A DNA stretch of 64,000 nt, taken from NCBI GenBank assembly GCA_013399305.1, contig VXAI01000140.1, positions 1,870,938 to 1,934,937 of the forward strand, given 5' to 3'. Position numbers and translations under genes: made by a program. The notes under the pieces are model-generated. The model had not been told where the DNA came from, did no database searches, and saw only the letters and a list, made by a program, of their open reading frames with translations. This DNA is from Rostratula benghalensis. Lineage: Eukaryota; Chordata; Aves; Charadriiformes; Rostratulidae. This document shows, piece by piece, positions 51,356 to 63,865 of this stretch (the stretch's first letter is position 1; each line of letters opens with the position of its first letter).

Positions 51356-51860
51356 CATGGCCGCCGCCTCGGCTCCGCGCCGCCGCCGCCCCTCCAACCC
51401 CCCCACCGGCCCTCTCTGAGGAGAAAAGTCGGCCGCGGCTTGCCGTGGACAGCAAAACACAGTGGAGGGGAATAAGAGGAAAGCCAAAAGCACGCCAGGG
51501 ATGCCCCGGGCTAGTCCATACCCTCACGGCACCAGTTTTCGGGCGGGAGACAAAGGCCCGCCCCCCCCTGCTCCGGCCGGCCGCCATGTCGGCAAAGGGC
51601 GAGGTGAGGCGGGCAGAGCCATCTTGGCTGCGGGTAGGCGCGGCCGGAGGGTTTGCGGGGCGGGGCGGGGGCCGGGGAACGCGGGGGACGGGCGGGCAAA
51701 GCCGGCCCTGAGACGGTGCCGCCTGGGAGGGCCTGCGGGCGGGCAGGGGATCCGTCCTTGGGGGTGGCTGGGTAGGTTCTCCGGGCAGGCTTTGTGACGG
51801 GAGAAAGAGCAAAGAGGAGAAAAATCGAGAAATAAAGAGCCGGGGGGAATCAAAGCTGTT
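51300..51860. promoter_or_regulatory. SHLD1: CpG island, probable SHLD1 promoter and untranslated exon 1
   Basis: This is the main sharply CpG-dense, GC-rich block in the window. It has no TATA box and lies 3.5 kb upstream of SHLD1 exon 2 on the minus strand. A consensus donor on the minus strand (CCATG|GTGAGGG, GT at 51354-51355) would end an exon 1 at 51356. A YY1-like GCCATCTTGG at 51618-51627, with a related GCCGCCATGTC at about 51580-51590, is typical of CpG-island promoters. On the plus strand, a start codon in a GCCGCCATG context at 51586 is followed 18 bases later by a donor (GAG|GTGAGG), so divergent transcription is possible. The transcription start is not determinable here. Confidence 0.7.
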
Positions 51861-51904
51861 TCCTGTTGGGTTTTCCTCGAAACGCGTTTAACTCTGTCTG
51901 GGCG

Positions 51905-52598
51905 GAGAATGGACTGAGAGCAGCCCTGAGGACGAGGACAAGGACTTGGGGGTGTTGGCGGGTGAGAAGCTCGATATCAGCCAGCCCAGAAAGCCAACCC
52001 CATCCTGGGCTACATCCCCAGCGGTGTGGCCAGCAGGGTGAGGGGGGTGGAATCTGCCCCTCTGCTCTGGGGAAACCCCCCTGCAGTGTTGTCTCCAGCT
52101 CTGGGGCCACCAGGGTCAAAAGCACATGGACCTGTTGGAGCAGGACCAGCGGAGGCCCCGAAGATGCTGTGAGGGCTGGATCCCTCTGCTGTGAGGACAG
52201 GCGGAGAGAGTTAGGGTCGTTCAACCTATAGAATAGAAGGCTTCTGGGAGATCTTATAGTAGCCTTCCAGTATCTGAAGGGGGCCTACAGGAAAGATGAG
52301 GAGAGACTTTTTACAAGGCCATGTAGGTATAGGACAGGGGATAATGGCTCTATAAGGGAAGAGGGGATATTGAGATGGGATCTCAGGAAGAAATTCTCTG
52401 CTGTGAGGGTGGTGAGACCCTGGCCCAGGTTACCCAGAGAAGCTGTGGCTACCCCATACCTGGAGGTGTTCGAGGCTAGGTTGGACATGGCTTTGAGCAA
52501 CCTGGTCTGGTGGGAGGTGTTCCTGTCCATAACAGAGATTGGAACTGGATAATCTTTAAGGTCCCTTCCACTCCAAACCATTCCGTGATTCTATGAAC
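51905..52598 (+). mobile_element. CR1 LINE 3' end, about 690 bp
   Basis: This is the longest CR1 tail in the window, in forward orientation. It begins near GAGAATGGACTG and passes GACTTGGGGGTGTTGGCGG, CCCAGAAAGCCAACCC, GTGGCCAGCAGGG, and GACCTGTTGGAGCAGG. It continues through the block shared with 258-550 and ends GATTCTATGAA. The upstream part covers the last portion of ORF2 but has lost its frame. It starts about 45 bp beyond the CpG island, immediately upstream of the presumed SHLD1 promoter and pointing away from it. Confidence 0.92.
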
Positions 52599-52599
52599 T

Positions 52600-55500
52600 C
52601 AGTTTTCATTCTCTAGATTCAGAGGGGAGAGGTATTGGTAGAGCAGCCCCTCACCAGGGTGAGGCAAGGCAGCAGCTCCACCATCTCATGACTCCAACTG
52701 GGCTTTCTGTCTCATTCAGTGCAAGACTGGGTTGTTTTATGCCACCACTGTACAAGCCCCAACCCAAGGTGCAGCCTGGAAAAGCCCCGAGAGGTGACGA
52801 GTGTAGGGCTGTGCAGGGTCCGCAGGCTGGAAATACCATAGTGGGGCCTGGGGAAAAACCACAATTCTCACCCAGGACGTAAGCAGCTGTGTAGGCTGTG
52901 AATCTTCCTTCCAGGGCTTACGAAGCCCATCCACAGTAATTCCTATGGAGGTCAGGGAAACAGGAGGGCAGTCATCGGCTGCTGTGCACCAAGGGTGTCT
53001 ACGCTCTCCACGTGTCACCAAGGAGTTTAACAGGCAGGACAGTGGAAGCATTGCAAACCTTGCTGGGAAGTGGGACACAAACAACACCGAATTTGTGACG
53101 TGCATACCACTTCAGCACAGGGCATGATTGCCATGTGCTGCCACAGCCATGGCAGGTGTGGTGACAGGCACCCCAGTGGCAGTCACAGGGGAGTGACCCT
53201 GACATCCCGACCCTCTAGCAGGGGTGCAGCGAGTGCCCCCAAGCCACACGCCAGACACTTTGGCAGCAACGAGAATATATTGCAGTGGCGCCTGACGGAG
53301 CGTGTGTGGCACAGTCAGGCCTCCCGAGGCACAGCTAGGCATTCGAGGGCACTGCTACTGGCAGAGGTCAGGGAGCAACCCCTCTTATTGTCCTGGCAGG
53401 CAGTCAGGGAGGGAAGCTGCTGGCCAGCCCGCTGAGGAGAAGCGCTGCCAGAGGACAGTTGGCTGTGCTTCCTGGCACGCACACCACCAGCGAGACTGGG
53501 AAGGAGCTAGGAGTTTTTTCCGAGAGCCTTTGGACTGTCAAACCAGTGGTGGCAAACTGACGTGTTTAGAAGGAAATGGTTAAAAAGGGAAAAAATAAGT
53601 TTGAAGTTCCATGGCTGCGAAGAGGGTTTTGTTTTACTCCCAGGTGAGCTGGCTCAGGACAGGAAACGTTCCCACAGGGACAGCCTTTAAATCTGCTTTT
53701 CAGGCACAGTGGCCACAACTCTGCCTGATGTTCACAGCCTGTGCTGTTGGGGCCACCATGTGAGCAGCGGTACAAGCCCAGCTACCTCCTAGGCTGTGAT
53801 AACCCCAGAAGTTGCTCTAATGCCAGGCTACCTCTTGCCATTCACTATCTGTCCCCAAGAACTAACCATCCCTCTGGGGACTGGGACAGCCCCTTTTTTT
53901 TATGAGCTGGAAAGCCGCGTTCCAGTGCTTAATTTCCTTGCAGGGAGCGGGGCTGGAGCTGAGCTGGGGAATGCAAACCATCAGTGGATCTGCCTTATTT
54001 ATCTAGGGAGTACATACAATATTACAGCATCCAGAAAAGAGCCGTCTCTGTGATTTCACCATACTCCATCATCCCAAGTCTCTGCCATCAGAAAAGCTCT
54101 GGCAGTAGGGTAGGTACTCAGTAGGTATTGCTGGCTCCTGGAAAAACAAGGAGCTCCAGCAAACAGGACTAACAAGGAAGACGTAGTGCTTATTAACAAA
54201 TATCCACAGCTTACCATCTTCTATTTGTCATACTCAATGGATGACCGAGTCTTTGAACTTACTTTAATTTCCCTCATCTCTCTCACCGAGAGGGAGAGGT
54301 GCTTTGCTGACAGAGCTGTGCACTGCCCTGGTCTCCCTGCCATTGGATTTTACAGTCTTTACCTTTACTCCTTGTGGACCATGTTATCAGAAAAAGGATT
54401 ACATTTGCCTACAGTATTTAGGGGAAGACTGTAAGTGCACACCATGCTCCTTTTTATCAGTGTGTTTAATGTTATCACATGATAAAACTACACCAGCAGC
54501 CGTGTCTGAAGTCAGTTAAAGTGGAAGGCACAAGCAAGGCAGGAAATTCATGATTAAACCTCACACTTGACATTTAGCAAAGATGAAAGTACTGTGAGTC
54601 ACACATGGGGAAAAGGAAATGCATTTTCTGACTACTGTAGCGCTGTCACAATGTGAGTTTTCGGAGTGTTGATCATCTCAGGGCCAGAGTCTTAAGCTGT
54701 ACAATTTAATGCCATTGAAGCTAATACGTATCTGCTGACTTAAAAACTTAAAAATTTAATACATAATATTAATACTTAATACATCATCTTAAAAACTTAA
54801 TACATAACATGAAGAAAAAAGTGTGTCTTCATAAACAGCACAACTAGCAAGTTCATGTCTTTTCAGTCCTTTCCCGCTGTCGCACCACAGGGGAGCAACT
54901 CTGTCTACTCACTTCCTTCTTTCACAATAGCTAGAAGTGAATTTAGTACATGAAAACAGAATAACAGCTGAACAGTGTCTATTCAGCAGGAAGTGCCCAG
55001 GGCAGAAGGGGTGCTAAGGAGACATGAACATGGTCGGTTTTCTCACTGTTGAATTACACAAAGATTGTTCTGTTGTTTAATAGGAATTATTAAGCCAAAG
55101 TTTGTAGTCTGCACACTTAAGAGTTCTGAGTATACTCAAAACAAACTAATCCCTTGTTCTCAAAATTGAAAGCAAGAAAGAATATCAGTATAGTATATTT
55201 AAGTCTATTATTTGTGTATTTTACTTTCCAGCTCTGGAGACTCTTCCTGAAACAGATGGAGGATCAGGCTGTGCTGGATTCCCATTCTGAAGTTCCCCTC
55301 AAGCCCTGCTGATTTAGTGGCATTTGCTCTGGAAAAGCCTCTTGCAGTTGCCCCAGGAATGAGTGTTTTCAGGCTTCAGGCAAGACAATCTGACAACCAG
55401 CTCTTTGAACCCATGAGATGAGAAATTGCACCCGCAATGCGTTGCTCTTTTCAGACCAGTAAGGTTTGCTGGTGGTGGGAGGAAGGCTGGAAGAAGAGCT

Positions 55501-58500
55501 CTTTCCTATTGCCCCATCAGAGGTGAGACACCTGGCATTCTCAAGTAACTGTTACCAAAATCATCCTCCCTTCGCCAATAGTTGTGTCCTTTGTCCACAC
55601 CGTAGTACAGTACGGGAGGTGCAGCTCACCTGCAGAGCCAAGAGGCATAACAGCTGCATTATGACAGCTGACACACAAAGGGTGTCACCCAGGTCCAGGT
55701 GTATTATCCATCTGATTCCTATCAGAGCCAGACTGGGGTTAATATACTTGGCAGAATATACTTGCTTACCTTGGAAAAAACCCCAACCGTACTTGTGCAA
55801 CCCCAAAATAAAAGGTTTGGTGGCCCTAAAACTCATTGATTTATCTGGATCTGTTAGCTGATCAGATGAAGGGTACTACCAGTCCCCTCAGATTTGCCAC
55901 AGTTCTGGGGCCGCTTAAAAAGCCATTGTGTGGTTCACGTTTTGCCCCATCAAAGGCAATTGTTCAAACCAGCAAACCTTCCTCTAAAGGGTCATTTCCA
56001 TTTAAACTGAAATACTGGTCCTTGCCATCACTATCTCCAAGCAGTGATAACTGCAGCACTAATGCCTGGCAGAATTTGGACTGAACTATGACGAGCACTT
56101 GCTGCTGATTCAGGTTGCCTATGCATGCTGAGGTCAATGGATAAGTGATCCTGCTTGGTTTTCTCATGCATAGTTATGTAGGCAACTACAAAATTACCCC
56201 AACCCTATAACCTGTACTCTGGTAACTGTACGTCTCTTCAAGACAGGTAAGGTTACCAACAGCAAGCAGTCTTTGCATTATAAAAAGTGGGTCAGCCTGG
56301 CATCCAAAAAATTCTTGGCCTTCTCTTCCCTGGCCATAAGACAAGTAACACTTTTTGCTTCATCCTACAGTAACTAGAAGTTCAAGCCTTTTGCTTTTTT
56401 GCTTGTTATAATCAACACAGCCTAAGAAGTTTCAAAGGCCAAATGTTATTTCTGCTGTACCACAGGCCAGTATATTTACTTTTTTTTTTTTTTTTTTTTT
56501 TTTCCCCCCCAGGAATCTCTTGCTGTGAGTCTGCCAGCAGGATCTGGCTTTTTAAGGAAATGGGAAATCATGACAGCCGGTTCAGGTATTAATACCATGT
56601 CTTGGGAGATTTTGTGATTTCAGGGGGAACTTGCTCTCTCTTCAAAAAGTAGTTAGTTTTCTATGGCAAAGCTTGGGTATATGAGTGTATGAGCAGGAGA
56701 CAAAATTTGTTTTCTTACAGTCTTGTGCTGTATCCTGTCTCTCCCCTGTGAGAGTCTTTGCTGGAATGGATGCAGAAGAATGCCTCCTGCTCCTCTCATT
56801 GAGATTACCTCTCTTATTTTTTTTGGGCTACCCCTTTGCATCTGCTGCTGCTTGAATCCACTTTGAAGGAAAGTTAGGGGGTTTTTTGGATGCTAGCACT
56901 ATTATTCATGTTCTGGTTAAGCTTTTAGCACAGTGGATGCAGATGTAGGGCACTATGGAACTTTATTTCCTCCCTGCAAGTATCACCTACAGTTCACTAA
57001 CCATAAACCAGAAGCACAATGTGACTCAAGGACAGACACAAAGCACGCTGTAACTTAGCTCTCATCTTGCACCAAAGCACAACTTGGGGCTGTCCTAACG
57101 AGCACTGTATTTCCTTCTTCAGACTTCCCCTCTTGCAATGTGTTTCTATTTAAGTCTCCACACCCATGCTCTTCCCTTTTGTTCTTGCTCCCCAGTGATT
57201 CTATACATCCTCATTGCTCTGCCCATGCTTGTGCCACAGCTGCTGCCCAGTGGCAACCCCACACTTTGCAGCTCAGATGAAAGAACCCCACAGAAAGAGC
57301 AGAGGCATTTGGAGTAACAGGACAGGTCTTATTTAGGCTCATCTCTCAGTCCCCATTGGGGCAACATAATGCTTTAAGCATTGGTTTATTCTCTGCTGTT
57401 TATTCTCTTTCACTCTTCTACCCTATGAACTGAGTGATCTACAGTCTCTTCAGCTTCTCAGTCACCCTACACACCAGTCAGCAACTGAACACCTTTAAAT
57501 CTGGCGGGAGCATGTGTCTGATTTTCCAGTTCTTGTACACCTGGGATCTGGATAGAAATTGTTTCAGCTGGACCTACATATCTCTAAAAACACATTAGTA
57601 TACTCCAAGGGTTTGTTTCTATACTGTTGGGCCTCTAGGGAATTTCCAAAAGATGTTTCCAGCCAATTAATAATCCCAGGAGAACAGGAAATAACTTCTG
57701 GCTTCTCACCTGGATTTTATGGTGCCTGATATAGTACAGAGGTCCAGCAAGAAGCGTCATCTCTTCTCTCCACTAGAAGTCCTCCATCGCTTAAGAGCTG
57801 AGCCACCTGCCACAGACTTCCTACACTGCCAGGGTCTCTCCCCCATCTACAACAGACTTTGGTTACAGCAAGCACACCTGTGCTGAGATCATTACCTATT
57901 GATCAGATTCGATTAAAGAGTTCAAAAGTAAATCGAGATGAGCATATCCACATTGGCTTCGTTTCTTCTAGAAGATAGGCTCAAACTAAAGAGAAGAGTC
58001 ATGTCTTTCATCTAAGAGGCTGGTATCCTGCAAGTGGGCAGGAAGGTGAATAGGGTGAAATCAAAGGCCAGTGAGCATGGAGTGCTGGAAGGAAATCGCC
58101 TTCCACTGGCACATGATGTTATTCACTCCCTGGCAGTTTTCTCCACTGTATTGTTTTAGGGAGTTTTTTGCAGTTGTCAGCATATCATTTTACTTTAAAC
58201 TGAGTTCTCATTCAGAAGGCATAGGGTTGACAATGGCTCTGGTATTAATTTCACACATCAGTTCTAGATCATCTTATATGACTTAAAATGGAGGCTTCTT
58301 TCTCGTCCTGTTGAGTGTATCTCGATTTGAGAGGACAGTCTCATTACCTGCCCTATACTTTATAGTGGGGTGGAATTTTTTTGAGTAGTTACAGCTTTTT
58401 CGCATAATGTCTTCTTATGAGGTTATGTCTGGCCCTCTGCTGAGGTCTCTTCAAGAAATCCCCACTTCTGGTGCCTGCACTCTGGCTGGTCCCAGCTAAA

Positions 58501-60482
58501 GGGCCAAAGCCCATGAGAAGCCAGGCGTGTATCAGTGCCCCAACATGAAAGAACCCCTGTTGAGCTCTAAGTTTCTGGAGAGACTGTTGCTGATGGAAAG
58601 TGGCAAGAAAATGCTCAAAGAGCTGCTGGCTTCCAGCTCTTCTCCAGTACTCCACCTGGGCAGGGCAGGGCTTGTTCCTTGGCTGTTCCTTGCTCTAAAA
58701 GTCCTGCTGGTTTCCCTGAGGGCCTAGCAGTTATGCCAGGAGGAAAGGAAAGGCTTCTTGCTGCTACCTTTTTGCTTTGGGCTATTCAGCAGCATGAGAG
58801 TGGTTTTGGACCTGAGCTGCCAGCAGAGCAGAAGTGCAATGGAAATTGTCTGTCAGCCCAGAGATGGAGAGGCAAGCAAAACTAAACCTGGCAGCATGGT
58901 ATATTAACACATAAACTCACCTTCCTCTCAGCCTGCCACAGCCTTCAGCTTGATAGCGTGTGTTCATATCAGCCACCCTGATCCAGTGTTGCCAACACTG
59001 AGAACATGCTATAATGCAATACATCTGCATGATCACCTCAGGTTATCACACTCACCTCCAGCTTCAATCCTCACAGCTCCAGAAGCCCTCACTACAATTG
59101 AGATATTTAAGCCAGCAGCGTTTTTTCTTTAAATAGATTGGATCCTTGCTGCTGGCTTTAAGCTAGTATTTCTGGTGTCGTTCTAGTTCCACTTATTCGT
59201 GGCCTTCAGTTACTATAGAGAGCCCATCCTGTAATACCTGGACAGGAGGGGACTGTTTGGAGCTGGAAGAGTCATGTAGCTCCCTGGCCTGGCACACACC
59301 CACCGCTGCTCAGCCTGCTTCTCCATTCCCAGTGCTGACACAGCTTTGGGAGCAGAAGACGAAATCTTTCGACTTGGGCTGAGGCAGGAGAACCACACAG
59401 CTCCATTGCTGGCGGATGATTTCACATACCACGTTCCTGAGTCAAAGACAGCCTTAGGCTCTGCATATGAATGCATACAGAGGAGGTCCTGCCCTCTGGC
59501 CAAAGGCTTATTTATTGCCTAAAAGCAAAGATAAATTGCAGATAGAGCACTGCTCTTTGTCCTTAGTCTCCACAGGTAAGCAGTTTAACTGCTTTTCAGG
59601 AGAGTTCCCTCCCTAATCTGTTATTTTTAGATTAGCTATTTTAAAGAGATTGCTTGATGGCCTCTGCATGCCTCCTTAGCTGGAGGTTTTTGATGCTCAC
59701 ATTTCTCAATACTGCGTGCTCTATCTTATCTACAGTTGTGTCACACTATTTCATTTACTACTGACCCGGGCACAGCATTAGGCCCAGGCAGGCATGGGAA
59801 CAGAGATGTCTAATTAAAAAAACCAAATTAATAAAAAAAAATAAATCAAAACTGAAGTTACTCAACCACTGGCTCACATTACTTTGGGAACAGAGGCAAT
59901 TGCCTTAGTGGAGACCTCTTTTCCAGGGATGATGCAACCTGTGAGTCCCGGCCCCTCAGAACTTTTTAAATGAGGTTGCAGTAGGTATAGCTTGGCCTGT
60001 GCATCAGGGCTACATTACACTGACAGGCAGATGGATTGGCCTCTTGTACTCTCAAAGGTAGCTTCCAACTTTCAACCTTTCCCCCTAAAAAGCAGGGGAA
60101 TGGGGAGCAGGGAGAACCCTTTATTTCCCTGCACAGTATTTGAATTTGCTGATGGAGACCAGCTCTCAGCAGCAGTGACCTGCTGGACCAGCAACACCAG
60201 CTCCCAGCACAGGCCATCTCTTCTCAGCATGACACAAATCACTCACCCTGACTTTCCTGCCTGTCCCCACTGCTAGTTTCTCATCGTCACAAACTCAAGA
60301 CAGATGGCTCACAAGACCCTTCAAAGGGCTCCCCAGCCCCACACAGCCTTTGCGTGGGCATGGCTTTCTCCTGCACTGTGTGCAAGCTTAAGAGGCAAAG
60401 GCTTGGAGGAAGTGTGGAAAACTGCTGTGCTCAGCTCCTCACCTGGAGAATTTCTCCACCCCTTCCTTATACAAAAAAAGAC
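52600..60482. other. Intergenic sequence upstream of SHLD1
   Basis: No conserved coding exon or RNA gene is recognised on either strand in these 7.9 kb. Contents seen are a GC-richer block at about 53180-53480, an AT-rich patch of short repeated TTAATACATA-like words at about 54735-54810, and a T24-C7 run at 56480-56510. Open frames such as 55466-55861 show no known domain. Confidence 0.55.
56480..56510. repeat. T24 followed by C7
   Basis: A 24-base T run is directly followed by seven C. It is a low-complexity tract prone to length variation and sequencing error. Confidence 0.9.
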
Positions 60483-60820
60483 ATCACACAATGGTTTGGG
60501 CTGGAAGGGACTTTAAAAGTCATCTTGTTCCACCCCACAGCCCTGGGCAGCAACACCTCCCACCAGACCAGGATGCTCAAAGCCCCATCCAACCTGGCCT
60601 TGAAGCCCTCCAGGGATGGGGCAGCCACAGTTCCTCAAGGCAACCTGGGCCAGGGTCTCACCACCCTCACAGCAAAGAATTTCTTCCTAATATCTAATTT
60701 AAATCTCCCCTCTTTCATTTTAAAACCATTCCCCATCATCCTCTGGCTCCCCTCCCAGATCAAGAATATCTCCCCATCTCTTCTATAGGCTCCCTTTAAG
60801 TACTGAAAAGCTGCTACATG
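60483..60820 (-). mobile_element. CR1 LINE 3' tail fragment
   Basis: A CR1 tail lies on the minus strand. The plus-strand view starts CACAATGGTTTGGGCTGGAA and continues with GCCCTGGGCAGCAACACC, GGGCCAGGGTCTCACCACC and CAAAGAATTTCTTCC. It is truncated near 60818, just before the candidate LTR. It belongs to the same broad subfamily as the 52.2-kb copy. Confidence 0.92.
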
Positions 60821-60830
60821 GGTACCATTG

Positions 60831-61397
60831 TGTTTTTAGCAAGAAACCACAAGATGAGGAATGAAGAGTGTGGGAAAGTAACGGAAGGTTGACGAGGAGG
60901 ACTGAAAAACACACTCCAGTGACTCGCAGGCACGGTGCTGGAAAACACGTATAAGACACTAATTGTTGTTTAGTTTTGTGTGCTCAACAAATAGAATCTC
61001 TGCAGTTAGATAACACAGGCCTGAGATGGACTCAGGGCCACCTTATCGAACATGCTCGAGATTCTTGCCCTGCTGTTGAAGAGATCAAAGCACAGTGGAA
61101 AACTGTCTGCCAGAATCCTTGAAATACAGGCCAGAACAGCAAGGGTGAGTGATTTCACTCTCTCACTCCCTTGCTAATAAGGACTCCCTCACTAACAAGG
61201 ACTCTCTTGCTAATAAGGTATCTCTCTCGCTCCGTGGTGCCTGCATCCTCTGCTTGCATGCCTCTGCCCAGGTGCTGATTCACAGATTACCCGATCCATG
61301 AGGTATTGAGATTAAATTTGTGCTTTTCCTTTAACAAATGGGTTTGTGGTTGTTCCTGCATCCTGCCTGCATCAGCTCACACAAGGAGTTTGTCACA
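60831..61397 (+). mobile_element. Candidate solo LTR (567 bp)
   Basis: The block starts TGTTTTTAGC and ends TTTGTCACA. It is flanked by CATTG on both sides (60826-60830 and 61398-61402), a possible 5-bp target duplication. An ATTAAA at about 61311 is followed by a GT-rich stretch (GGGTTTGTGGTTGTT), which is a poly(A)-site layout, about 85 bases before the end. Three 18-bp direct repeats lie at 61171-61224. I do not recognise the family. The duplication was found by trying several possible ends, so part of the match could be chance. Confidence 0.45.
61171..61224 (+). repeat. 18-bp direct repeat, three copies
   Basis: TTGCTAATAAGGACTCCC, TCACTAACAAGGACTCTC and TTGCTAATAAGGTATCTC follow one another without spacing inside the candidate LTR. 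Short tandem units like this are common in LTR control regions. Confidence 0.9.
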
Positions 61398-61402
61398 CAT
61401 TG

Positions 61403-63547
61403 TCTGCTCCAGAAGATCATCTTGAGTGCTCCATAACCCAGGTTTGCATGTTGTTTTGCTGAAGGTTTCCATTAGCTGTCACCAAGTCTGTGATCCCAAG
61501 ACAGCAATGGGACCAATGTTTGTTAACATGTTACCATTTTTATTTTCTTTTTCCTTTTTTTTCCACCCAGTCTTGGAGAAAAAGATGTCAGAGCCATGAG
61601 GTGAGCCTGAAAGCTCGGAAGCCTGAGCTGGCTGTGGCTCTCTGCTTTGATCAGGTCTTCAAGGGAGAGAACTCCCAAGACCAGGCAAGCCACAGCTCCT
61701 CTCCCATACAACACAGAGGGTCTGGGGTGTTTGTATTTAGAGGCATCAGAAACAGCTGGGGAGTAGTTTGTTGCTCAGCTACCTGAGCAAAGAAAATCCC
61801 TGTGTGTTCATAAAATACTGTCTTGGCTGGTTGTTACAACCCCACAAAACCCTATCAGACAATTACTACAAACTTTTCCTTCCAGTGGAGACAACCACGC
61901 TGGATCCTAAGTGCTCAGCTTCACACACATCTCCTTTCTAGGTGGAGAAGACAGCAGCTGCCTGTCTCTTCCTCACCACAGTTGTGCCTGGACATTGCAC
62001 AGAGACTGACCCTGCACTGCTCAGGCACTGCAGCTGCAAGGCTTTCATATCCCAGCCCAGGAGATCAAAGGCAAATGTTTCCAACTCCAATGATGACTGG
62101 CTGACAAGAAATGCTGAATTTTTGGAATGCAGACATTTTGGAGCAAAGTTTGCAGTTTTTCAAGAGGCTATCAGAGTAGATGTATAGAATTCATGTAGAT
62201 GTATACATATATATACATTCAACCTGATAAAGGTAAGCTTAGCAGCTTTTTTTTAATCATCTCAAGTAAAACCAGTATACTCCTGATATGGGTCTCCATG
62301 ATCACAGCCTCAATAATGAGTCTTTGTAAGAAAAACACTATTGCACAACTACACCAAAGAGAAAAAAAAAAAAAAAAGAAAAAGGCTTGGATATACCCCA
62401 GAAGCTCCAGCTAGTCCTTCTAGTTCTTCCCACCCAGGTGACACAGGGCTCAGCATCAGACAGCAGGTGCTGCCCATTGCAATTTCCAATACAAGTCTGA
62501 AAGATTCAAGACAAGTTCATTCCAAATAGCAGCACCGGTACAGGCAAGCATGCCAAGAGATTTGCAATGTGTTTTTGAAGACCAACAAGGAACTCAAGTG
62601 ATTGCATTTAGACCTTTGAATCCTTGCTGAAGCTTGCATTTAAACTGAGCACAAGGTTTTCATATTTTTCATGCAAAAAGCAAGAACTGGAATGGTTTCT
62701 CTACAGTACCCATTTTTACTTTTGTACTGCAGTTTCTTCTTACTAGAGCTAATGTAGCATTCTTTCTCTATTTATCCTACAGTGCAAAGTATTCATGTAC
62801 TTCTCCAGATGTAGGTCTGATACACATGCAGCAGCACAAACCACTTAAAGCTGAGAGAGCTCAACCAATTTCTACTGTGGCCATATGAAGGTCTGTGACT
62901 TTCCCTTCCAGTGTCACAATGTTGTTCAGAAAGCAAGCCAGCCCCTCACTGGAGTGTGCTGAGTGGTTGTGCCTACTATGGCAAAACTCTCACAGCCAAA
63001 CCATTCACATCTGTAGCTTAGAAGTGCCAAGAAGATATTTTTACCTCAATATGACCTTTAACATCAGCAGTAGAGCAATGATATATATAGATTTGGTGGG
63101 ATCTGTCCCTGAGTCAAAGAAACAGCTGTTCTCTGGAGCAGCAACCCTACCTACCAGGACAGTATTGCCCTAAATCCGTCACTTTAGGTAGGCAGGACAG
63201 CTCAGGAGGCAGGTACTATGTGGAGATATGGTGGCAGGACCAGAACCAGATATCCACCCAGCTGTAATTGCCATGACTCGTATAATTTAATAGGAAGTCA
63301 CCAGCAGGGTAACTTGGAGTTATTAAATAACAACAACCTCCCACAGATGTGAAATAAATCTTGTAATTTTAGAGCACAGGATGTTTCATTTTACAAAAAA
63401 CTAAGCAGCTACATGATTCTTGCAAGACCATTGCTCTGGCAATACACACATCCTCCCTTCCTTCATTTCCATGCTTCCTCCCCGTCCCATCTACCCATTT
63501 TTGAGGAAGAAGACAGCATTGGCAAAACAATCTTTCTTTCCTTTACA
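61403..63547. other. Unassigned intergenic sequence
   Basis: No gene, RNA or known repeat is recognised. It contains an A-rich run near 62360 and a pyrimidine-rich patch near 61540-61570. Confidence 0.5.
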
Positions 63548-63862
63548 ATATCACAGAATCACAGAATGATACGGGGTTGGAATGATCTGGAGATCATCTA
63601 GTCCAACCCCCCTGCCAAAGCAGGTCCTACTAGAGCAGGTTGCACAGGAACGTGTCCAGGCGGGTTTTGAATGTCTCCAGAGACAGAGACTCCACCACCT
63701 TTCTGGGCCTGTTCAGTCTTCTGCCACCCTCAAAGTGAAGTTCCTCCTCATGTTTAGATGGAACTTCTTATGTACAAGTTTGTGCCCATTTCCTCTTGTC
63801 CTCTCTAAAAAGACTGGCCTCTTCCTCTTGACATCCACCCTTTAATCCTCTTGACCCCCACC
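63548..63862 (-). mobile_element. CR1 LINE 3' tail fragment (second subfamily)
   Basis: This is a CR1 tail on the minus strand. The plus-strand view starts ATCACAGAATCACAGAATGA and GGAGATCATCTAGTCCAACC. It then passes CTCCACCACCTTTCTGGGC and AGTTTGTGCCCATTTCCTC and ends near the CCACCCTTT repeats. Wording differs from the 52-kb subfamily, so this is a separate CR1 lineage. Its 5' end abuts forward CR1 ORF2 sequence. Confidence 0.92.
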
Positions 63863-63865
63863 CTT

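Noticed and set aside
51243..51853. Long open frames on both strands in the CpG island
   Set aside because: GC-rich DNA is stop-poor. The translations are proline, arginine and alanine rich, without domain similarity.
52200..52581. Minus- and plus-strand frames in the CR1 tail (also at 337-603, 17427-17735 and 60354-60788)
   Set aside because: These are shadows within CR1 untranslated tails. The similarity between them reflects the repeat, not a protein family.
53286..53292. TGGCGCC, resembling a lysine-tRNA primer binding site
   Set aside because: Only the first seven bases fit. The following bases diverge and no LTR end precedes it.
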